Shown: piece by piece, positions 22,740 through 27,422 of the stretch
How the letters are laid out: each line of letters begins with the position of its first letter
How positions within the stretch are numbered: the stretch's first letter is position 1
IMG/VR virus record: IMGVR_UViG_3300034407_001431
Span: 1 to 27,422 of that record
Direction: 5' to 3' (one strand)
DNA length: 27,422 nucleotides
Origin: a virus
Program-made: the position numbers and the translations under genes
Notes under the pieces: model-generated
Database searches by the model: none
Told to the model about the DNA's origin: nothing
The model's input: the letters and a program-made list of their open reading frames with translations, nothing else

Positions 22740-22768
22740 TTTACTTTTGTCTCAGTTCGTGGTATAAT
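22740..22768 (+). promoter_or_regulatory. Sigma70-like promoter for the GIY-YIG gene
   Basis: TTTACT (22740-22745), 17-nt spacer, TATAAT (22763-22768) with GTGG before it. The predicted start near 22774-22776 excludes or truncates the ATG at 22775 and favours the ATG at 22796. Confidence 0.82.
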
Positions 22769-22795
22769 AACCATATGAAATCTTTTGGAACTACT

Positions 22796-23494
22796 ATGAG
22801 TGAACTAGGCAGTGGGGCATTCTTTGAATCCCTCGGTCAGTATGTTTACGGCTATCGCAAGGAAGATTCTTTTACCTGGGACTATATTGGCAAGGGTAAT
22901 GGAAATCGTGCCGTTCAGCATATAAAGACCAAGGGTTATAATGCCAAGAATCTTTATATTATCGCCAAGAACCTGGAGCGATTTGCCGATAAAGGTGATG
23001 CAGAATCTTTCCTATTGGAATCTTTTTTAATTACAACAACCAAACCAACTGATAATCGCGTTGCTGGTCACTATGAGGAGTGCTTTACTATGGCAAAATG
23101 GTCTGAACTATTTAATGAATTTCAAGCATCAATGTATGACAACTTTGAGGCACTACCTACGTGGTATGTCGAAAATTATGAAAAGATTAAAGGTAAAGTT
23201 GGCGTTGTGACTATTAAGTCCGATGTGTTTTACTTGGAATCTAAAACGCTAAATAAAGTACAATTCTCATGGTATACGAATACTGATGGTAGTACTAAGT
23301 CGGTCAAGTTCCAAGTTTGGAATACGGATGAAAATGAGTCAGAGGTAAAACGCCAACAGATTTACTCATTCTGTGAGTCCATGGGAATTGATCATGACGA
23401 AGTTGAGTTAACAGGTACTCGCCAGAGTTATGAGATCAAAAAAGAACTTGATGTAAATCAGGTTATGGAAATTTTTATTAATTTTGTTAGTTAA
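22796..23494 (+). CDS. GIY-YIG nuclease (LEM-3/COG3680-like)
   Basis: A 232-residue protein with an N-terminal GIY-YIG nuclease domain of the LEM-3/ANKLE1 (COG3680) subtype: QYVYGYRKED (the 'GIY' strand as VYGY), DYIGKGNGNRAVQHI (the 'YIG' as YIGKG with the conserved Arg), and ESFLLESFLI carrying the acidic metal-binding residue. The C-terminal 140 residues (about 90-232) show no domain I recognise. They may bind DNA or set specificity. The frame is open from an ATG at 22775, but the promoter's predicted start coincides with that codon, whereas the ATG at 22796 has a TTTTGGAA ribosome site. It is free-standing between two metabolic genes, as homing or competition nucleases often are. Confidence 0.72.
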   Translation: MSELGSGAFFESLGQYVYGYRKEDSFTWDYIGKGNGNRAVQHIKTKGYNAKNLYIIAKNLERFADKGDAESFLLESFLITTTKPTDNRVAGHYEECFTMAKWSELFNEFQASMYDNFEALPTWYVENYEKIKGKVGVVTIKSDVFYLESKTLNKVQFSWYTNTDGSTKSVKFQVWNTDENESEVKRQQIYSFCESMGIDHDEVELTGTRQSYEIKKELDVNQVMEIFINFVS

Positions 23495-23506
23495 GGAAAC
23501 ACAATC

Positions 23507-24319
23507 ATGGAATTAAAAATGGCAATCATCGGTCACGGCTTCGTCGGCAAGGCAGTTGACTATGGATTCACACACCCTCAGGTTCATAAGACAATTATTG
23601 ATCCCGTCTACGGTACATCGGTAAAAGATATTCCAACGGGCACTGACCTTATCTTTATTGCGGTTCCCACACCCATGGAAAATTTCACCATTTTCCGCAA
23701 CGTGATGCAAGAGTTGGAAGAGCGTGGATTTATCGGCAGTTCGATTGTGGCAATTAAATCCACCGTACGGCCGGATGTATTAAAAGAATTCCGTAAACCA
23801 AGTGTGATTTACAATCCTGAGTTCTTGACAGAGAAATTTGCATCCGAAGACTTTATCAATCCACCAATGCATGTGTTTGGTGGTGAACCCCACGCGTGTG
23901 ATGTCTTGGAAAGTTACTACACAAAATACAGTCTCTGTTCACCAGCTCCTGCATTCAAGGTCGGTATTGAGGAGGCATCCATTATTAAGTACTCTATTAA
24001 CTCATTCCTTGCAACCAAGGTAATGTTCTTTAATCAAATTTATCAGGTCTGCCAAGATCAAGAATTGGACTTCAACCGTATCGTAAATGCCATCGGCACT
24101 GATCCACGTATTGGACGTAGTCACACTAAGGTGCCAGGGTTCGATGCTAAACTTGGCTTTGGTGGTGCATGTTTCCCCAAGGATACCAAGGCGTTCATCG
24201 ACTACAGCGATCGCCTGAGTGTTCTACGCGCCGTTGTTGATGCGAACAATAAAGTACGTGCAGATTATGAGTTGGATGACCGTGAAAAAGTTCAAGGTGT
24301 TGTTTACAAGATCGCATAA
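23507..24319 (+). CDS. UDP-glucose 6-dehydrogenase family protein, short form
   Basis: This is a member of the UDP-glucose/GDP-mannose dehydrogenase family, which oxidises UDP-glucose to UDP-glucuronate with two NAD+. The N-terminal Rossmann motif is IIGHGFVGKA (7-16). Next come IAVPTPM, the YNPEFLTEKF motif (102-111), KYSINSFLATKVMFFNQIYQ (161-180, with the catalytic Lys and Asn) and FGGACFPKDTKAF (218-230) with the catalytic Cys222. At 270 residues it lacks most of the C-terminal nucleotide-sugar-binding domain of the usual 390-450-residue enzymes, so activity on UDP-glucose is uncertain, although the active-site residues are intact. It has an AAGGAA ribosome site. With the epimerase at 25049 it would form a two-step UDP-uronate pathway. 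Confidence 0.8.
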   Translation: MELKMAIIGHGFVGKAVDYGFTHPQVHKTIIDPVYGTSVKDIPTGTDLIFIAVPTPMENFTIFRNVMQELEERGFIGSSIVAIKSTVRPDVLKEFRKPSVIYNPEFLTEKFASEDFINPPMHVFGGEPHACDVLESYYTKYSLCSPAPAFKVGIEEASIIKYSINSFLATKVMFFNQIYQVCQDQELDFNRIVNAIGTDPRIGRSHTKVPGFDAKLGFGGACFPKDTKAFIDYSDRLSVLRAVVDANNKVRADYELDDREKVQGVVYKIA

Positions 24320-24331
24320 TCCATATATAAT
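24303..24331 (+). promoter_or_regulatory. Sigma70-like promoter
   Basis: TTTACA (24303-24308), 17-nt spacer, TATAAT (24326-24331). It starts inside the 3' end of the dehydrogenase gene and serves the small gene at 24362 (AAGGATAGG ribosome region) plus dCMP deaminase. It lacks the TG extension seen in the others. Confidence 0.75.
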
Positions 24332-24361
24332 GTGTATTAACACACACAAGGATAGGAAATT

Positions 24362-24589
24362 ATGTCCGATACTAAAAAACGACTTAATGATGTAACACCT
24401 GCTGAGTGGGACAAGGCCCATGCAAATTGGTCTGATAAATCTAAACCCGCACACTTTGAAAAATTGGTAACAACCGATACCGACAATCATTCAGATCACT
24501 ACTATGATACTGATAGAAATAAATCACTAAATTATGAAAAAGCAGACACCTCCTGGGACAATTGGAAACCATCAAGAACGATTAGTTGA
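24362..24589 (+). CDS. Small hydrophilic protein before dCMP deaminase
   Basis: A 75-residue, very polar protein, unrecognised. It is rich in Asp, Lys, Asn, His and Trp (for example WDKAHANWSD and DNHSDHYYDT) and has no hydrophobic core of note, so it is likely disordered or a short binding peptide. A promoter and an AAGGATAGGAAA ribosome site precede it, which supports translation. The last 56 nt overlap the start of dCMP deaminase in another frame, and dCMP deaminase has no ribosome site of its own, so this gene may serve as a translational lead for the enzyme. Confidence 0.55.
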   Translation: MSDTKKRLNDVTPAEWDKAHANWSDKSKPAHFEKLVTTDTDNHSDHYYDTDRNKSLNYEKADTSWDNWKPSRTIS

Positions 24590-25043
24590 ATCTCATCCCG
24601 TTGGGTATTGGGACCAAGTATTTCTACGACTTGCTAAGGAAGTAGCATCTTGGTCCAAAGACCCATCAACCAAGGTTGGTGCGGTCGCCGTTGGTCCGAA
24701 ACGCAATGTTTTGGCACAAGGTTATAATGGGTTTCCGAGAGGCATTTTTGATTATGCCGAAAGATATAATGATAAACCTACTAAATATAAGTACGTCGTT
24801 CATGCGGAGATGAATGTAATCTATAACGCTACATATAATGGTGTTTCCCTTGATGATGCATCACTTTACGTCTACGGTCTACCCCCATGCTCTGAGTGCG
24901 CCAAGGGTATTATCCAAGTCGGCATTAAAGAAATCATCACAGAGATACAAGGTATACCTAAAAAATGGCAAGATTCATGGGACTTTTCCAAGAGCATGTT
25001 TGACGAAGCAGGTATTATAGTACGAACAATTGAAAGGCAGTAA
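24534..25043 (+). CDS. cd: dCMP deaminase
   Basis: This zinc-dependent deoxycytidylate deaminase converts dCMP to dUMP, feeding dTMP (or a modified pyrimidine) synthesis. It has 169 residues. The motifs are complete: KDPSTKVGAVAV, GYNGFPRG (allosteric/substrate region), HAEMNVI (His90, Glu92; proton shuttle and zinc ligand) and LPPCSECAKGII (Cys119, Cys122; zinc ligands). The first 20 residues precede the conserved core. The ATG at 24534 is the only ATG before the core, without a ribosome site, and overlaps the preceding gene by 56 nt. The SDR gene follows after 5 nt. Confidence 0.93.
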   Translation: MKKQTPPGTIGNHQERLVESHPVGYWDQVFLRLAKEVASWSKDPSTKVGAVAVGPKRNVLAQGYNGFPRGIFDYAERYNDKPTKYKYVVHAEMNVIYNATYNGVSLDDASLYVYGLPPCSECAKGIIQVGIKEIITEIQGIPKKWQDSWDFSKSMFDEAGIIVRTIERQ

Positions 25044-25048
25044 AAAAA

Positions 25049-26005
25049 ATGGCAAAAATTCTAATCACCGGTGGTGCAGGTTTCATTGCGTATCACCTAG
25101 CACAAAAACTACAAGCAGAAGGGCATCGGGTATGCGGCTTTGATAACTATAATGATTATTATGATGTTAATCTAAAGTACGCTCGTGCGCGTTCACTGGC
25201 AACAAGAGGCATTGAGGTCATCACCGGTGATTTGGTAAATCTGATTGATGCAGAGTTTGCTGTTACTACCTTTGCACCAGATGTGGTAATACACTTGGGT
25301 GCATACGCTGGTGTTCGGCATTCACTGGATCATCCAAAATTATACGTTGACAACAACATTAATGGTACACATAACTTAATTGAAGTTTGTGAAAAACGTG
25401 GCGTTAATAAAATCATTTATGCATCAACATCATGTGTAATGGCTGGCAATGAACTACCTTGGAATGAGAGTGAAAAGTTAGGTTATCAACTCAATGCGTA
25501 TGGTTACTCCAAGGCAACGAACGAGGCACAGTTTATGGCTAGTAAAATACCCGTAACCATTGGCCTTCGATTCTTTACTGTCTACGGTCCTTGGGGTCGT
25601 CCTGACATGGCACTGTTTACATTTACCAAATCCATTATTGACGGCACTCCTATTAAGTTGTTTAACTACGGTGATATGATCCGTGACTTTACTTACGTTG
25701 ATGATATTGTCCAGGGTGTTAATATTGTTATTAATAGAGCAATTAATACGACACAGAACCTAAAAGAAGTGTATAATATAGGTTACGGCGAACAGGTTCA
25801 ACTTTTGGACTTTGTGAGTGAAATTGAAAAGAACGTTGGTAAGAAGGCAATTAGAGAATTGGTTGAGAAACACCCAGCCGATACACAGGCTACTTGGTCG
25901 GATACAACGAAACTTCAAGCACTTGGTTATAAACCAACAACATCAGTGAAGGTTGGTGTTGCTAAATTTGTTGAATGGTACAAAGAGTACTATGAAATTG
26001 GGTAA
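25049..26005 (+). CDS. NAD-dependent sugar epimerase, UDP-glucuronate 4-epimerase-like
   Basis: An extended short-chain dehydrogenase of 318 residues. It has an NAD-binding GGAGFIA (8-14; the last Gly of GxxGxxG is Ala), DNYNDYYDVNLKYARAR (32-48), IHLGAYAGVRHSLDHP (81-96), an ASTSC active-site strand (125-129), YGYSK (Tyr151, Lys155; catalytic pair), FFTVYGPWGRPDMALF (175-190) and GDMIRDFTYVDD. The NDYYDxxLK, AGVRxSxxxP and VYGPWGRPDMAxF blocks are those of UDP-glucuronate 4-epimerases (CapI/LpsL type), which make UDP-galacturonate. Related GalE or dTDP-glucose dehydratase activities are possible but less likely. It lies downstream of the UDP-glucose dehydrogenase-like gene, which would provide its substrate. 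Confidence 0.87.
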   Translation: MAKILITGGAGFIAYHLAQKLQAEGHRVCGFDNYNDYYDVNLKYARARSLATRGIEVITGDLVNLIDAEFAVTTFAPDVVIHLGAYAGVRHSLDHPKLYVDNNINGTHNLIEVCEKRGVNKIIYASTSCVMAGNELPWNESEKLGYQLNAYGYSKATNEAQFMASKIPVTIGLRFFTVYGPWGRPDMALFTFTKSIIDGTPIKLFNYGDMIRDFTYVDDIVQGVNIVINRAINTTQNLKEVYNIGYGEQVQLLDFVSEIEKNVGKKAIRELVEKHPADTQATWSDTTKLQALGYKPTTSVKVGVAKFVEWYKEYYEIG

Positions 26006-26008
26006 GTG

Positions 26009-26037
26009 TTTACATTTATCCGTATTTGTGTTATAAT
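26009..26037 (+). promoter_or_regulatory. Sigma70-like promoter before the zinc-ribbon gene and uvsX
   Basis: TTTACA (26009-26014), 17-nt spacer ending TTGTGT, TATAAT (26032-26037). The start would be near 26044, leaving about 11 nt before the ATG at 26055. It probably also drives uvsX. Confidence 0.87.
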
Positions 26038-26054
26038 ATACTTTTGAAATAATC

Positions 26055-26342
26055 ATGGCAAAATATGCTAATCGCACCTGCTACAGTTGTGGTATACGTT
26101 TACCTCAACCAGAGATGGCAGAAAAAATAATTGAAGAAAAGGCAGGGCATTCTACTGGCTACGGTACGAATTTTTTGTCATGGTTTGATGAAAAAAGAAA
26201 AAATAACATAAATCTCTCTCGCAGAAATTATACACGTAAAAAGAAAGTTTGGATGTGTCCATCGTGTAATAACAAATCATCATGGTTGGAAAATGTGCTA
26301 GGATTTTTTGTTATTCTGTTTGTCGTATTGCTTTTTATATAG
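26055..26342 (+). CDS. Small zinc-ribbon membrane protein
   Basis: A 95-residue protein, unrecognised as a family. Two CxxC pairs (Cys9/Cys12 in RTCYSCGIRL, Cys68/Cys71 in WMCPSCNNK) form a likely zinc ribbon interrupted by a basic stretch (RRNYTRKKK). The last 15 residues (81-95, VLGFFVILFVVLLFI) are a hydrophobic tail that could anchor it in the membrane, with the zinc domain in the cytoplasm. The 11-nt leader has no ribosome site. It ends 10 nt before uvsX and shares its promoter. Confidence 0.65.
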   Translation: MAKYANRTCYSCGIRLPQPEMAEKIIEEKAGHSTGYGTNFLSWFDEKRKNNINLSRRNYTRKKKVWMCPSCNNKSSWLENVLGFFVILFVVLLFI

Positions 26343-26352
26343 GAACTATATT

Positions 26353-27390
26353 ATGTCCATTATGGATAAATTAAAAAAGAATAGTAAGTTAGATCATACT
26401 GAAATTCTATCGGAATCTAAATTCTTCAATGAGAAGGATATGGTTGCCACTGATGTGCCAATGATTAATGTTGCACTATCTGGTAAAGTTGATGGTGGCT
26501 TGAGTCCAGGACTGACGGTGTTGGCCGGTCCATCAAAGCACTTTAAAACATCCTTTGCTCTTATTATGGCTAGTGCCTATCTGAAGGCGTATCCTGATGC
26601 AGTAATGTTATTTTATGACTCTGAGTTTGGTTCACCTCAATCGTACTTTGAACAGTTCGGTATTGATCCATCACGTGTACTGCACACACCAATCACTAAC
26701 GTTGAAGAGCTTAAGTTTGACTTGATCGGTCAACTCGAAGGCATTACACGTGGCGATAAGGTATGCGTCGTTATTGATTCGGTTGGTAACTTGGCTTCTA
26801 AGAAAGAATTGGAAGATGCTATCAATGAGAAATCAGTGGCAGATATGTCTCGCGCCAAGGCGTTGAAGGGTCTCTTCCGTATGTGTACGCCGTACTTGAA
26901 TATGAAAAATATTCCCATGATTGCCGTTAATCACACATACAAGGAAATCGGTCTGTTTCCTAAGGATATTGTCTCTGGTGGCACTGGCATTTACTACTCG
27001 GCCGATAACATTTGGATCCTGGGTCGTCAACAGGATAAGGTTGGTACTGAGATCCAAGGTTACCACTTTATTATTAACGTAGAGAAATCACGGTACGTCC
27101 GAGAGAAATCAAAGATTCCAATCTCCGTATCATGGGAAGGTGGCGTACAGCGTTGGTCCGGTCTACTGGATGTTGCTCTCACTGGTGGATATGTTGTTAA
27201 ACCTAGCAACGGTTGGTATCAAAAAGTCGATAAGTCCACAGGCGAAATGATTGAAGGTAAATATAGAGAAAAGGATACTCTGAACGAAGAGTTCTGGAAA
27301 CCTGTTTTCGACACTACGGACTTTGCCGATCATTTGGCTAGATCCTATATGATTAGAAGAGAAGTATATGCAGACCCCGATGGAGAATGA
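26353..27390 (+). CDS. uvsX: UvsX recombinase (RecA-like)
   Basis: This is the strand-exchange recombinase of T4-like phages and partner of UvsY, used for recombination-dependent replication. It has 345 residues (T4: 391), lacking only the poorly conserved acidic C-terminal tail. Shared blocks are ESKFFNEKDMV, PMINVALSGKVDGGLSPGLT, Walker A LAGPSKHFKT (57-66; T4 GPSKSFKS), LFYDSEFGSPQSYF, VCVVIDSVGNLASKKELEDA (Walker B), MSRAKALKGLFR, IPMIAVNHTYKEIG and GGTGIYYSADNIWILGR. The open frame runs back to 26308, but the ATG at 26353 has an AGGAAC ribosome site and matches the T4 N-terminus. Confidence 0.97.
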   Translation: MSIMDKLKKNSKLDHTEILSESKFFNEKDMVATDVPMINVALSGKVDGGLSPGLTVLAGPSKHFKTSFALIMASAYLKAYPDAVMLFYDSEFGSPQSYFEQFGIDPSRVLHTPITNVEELKFDLIGQLEGITRGDKVCVVIDSVGNLASKKELEDAINEKSVADMSRAKALKGLFRMCTPYLNMKNIPMIAVNHTYKEIGLFPKDIVSGGTGIYYSADNIWILGRQQDKVGTEIQGYHFIINVEKSRYVREKSKIPISVSWEGGVQRWSGLLDVALTGGYVVKPSNGWYQKVDKSTGEMIEGKYREKDTLNEEFWKPVFDTTDFADHLARSYMIRREVYADPDGE

Positions 27391-27422
27391 ATTAAAAGAA
27401 AACGTTGATTATGTTCTAACAC
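27380..27422 (+). CDS. Start of another gene (truncated by window end)
   Basis: An ATG at 27380 overlaps the last 11 nt of uvsX and opens a frame (MENELKENVDYVLT) that runs off the window. The short overlap is the usual style of this genome. Fourteen codons are too few to name it. In related phages the helicase gene 41 often follows uvsX, but these residues do not resemble the start of gp41 that I know. Confidence 0.4.
   Translation, partial: MENELKENVDYVLT

Noticed and set aside
1-27422. CRISPR arrays, insertion sequences, tRNAs, integrase or attachment sites
   Set aside because: No direct-repeat arrays, transposase motifs, terminal inverted repeats or tRNA cloverleafs were seen; the content is that of a lytic T4-like phage.

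Overview
The window is a stretch of the core genome of a T4-like (Tevenvirinae/cyanomyovirus-type) tailed phage. All genes lie on the + strand, are tightly packed, often overlap by 4-60 nt, and follow the order known from marine and freshwater T4-like phages: 20-67-(68)-21-22-23, then uvsY-uvsW, 55-47-46-45-44-62-regA, an hsp20 block, 43, and finally uvsX. The host cannot be read from the sequence. A small protein resembling the proteobacterial DUF3563 family, two phasin-like small proteins and sigma70-like promoters point to a Gram-negative, perhaps proteobacterial, host rather than a cyanobacterium. That is an inference.

Layout. 1-4437: head genes (portal C-terminus, gp67-like acidic core protein, a small protein in the gp68 position, gp21 protease, gp22 scaffold, gp23 major capsid), closed by a double-hairpin terminator. 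4514-5084: a late promoter directly abutting a gp19-family tail-tube-fold protein. 5103-7015: uvsY and uvsW. 7005-8397: an insertion of two tandem Fe(II)/2-oxoglutarate dioxygenase-like genes and a small gene that has a paralogue at 17309. 8551-12635: late sigma factor gp55, gp47/gp46 nuclease and gp45 clamp. 12637-15911: gp44 and gp62 clamp loader subunits, separated by two unrecognised genes and a cytidylyltransferase-type nucleotidyltransferase, then RegA. 16009-17227: a late-promoter unit with a small heat-shock protein, a DUF3563-like protein and two small helical proteins, ended by a terminator. 17255-22726: the paralogue, DNA polymerase gp43, a MazG-like pyrophosphohydrolase, a TET-associated-type glycosyltransferase (TAGT) with a small companion gene, and an AEP/PrimPol-like protein. 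22740-26342: a GIY-YIG nuclease, a short UDP-glucose dehydrogenase, a small gene, dCMP deaminase, a UDP-glucuronate 4-epimerase-like protein and a zinc-ribbon membrane protein. 26353-27390: uvsX, then the first codons of another gene.

Two promoter classes are visible. One is a recurrent TTTACA-N17-TATAAT element, usually with an extended -10 TGN, in front of replication and accessory genes. The other is the T4 late box TATAAATA at 1154, 4514, 5027 and 16009, which fits the presence of gp55 and gp45. Several promoters sit so close to the ATG that the transcripts should be leaderless or nearly so.

The most interesting possibility is a DNA-glycosylation module: the TAGT-type glycosyltransferase and its small companion, together with sugar-nucleotide genes (UDP-glucose to UDP-glucuronate to UDP-galacturonate) and dCMP deaminase. 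The two small dioxygenases are a further candidate part.
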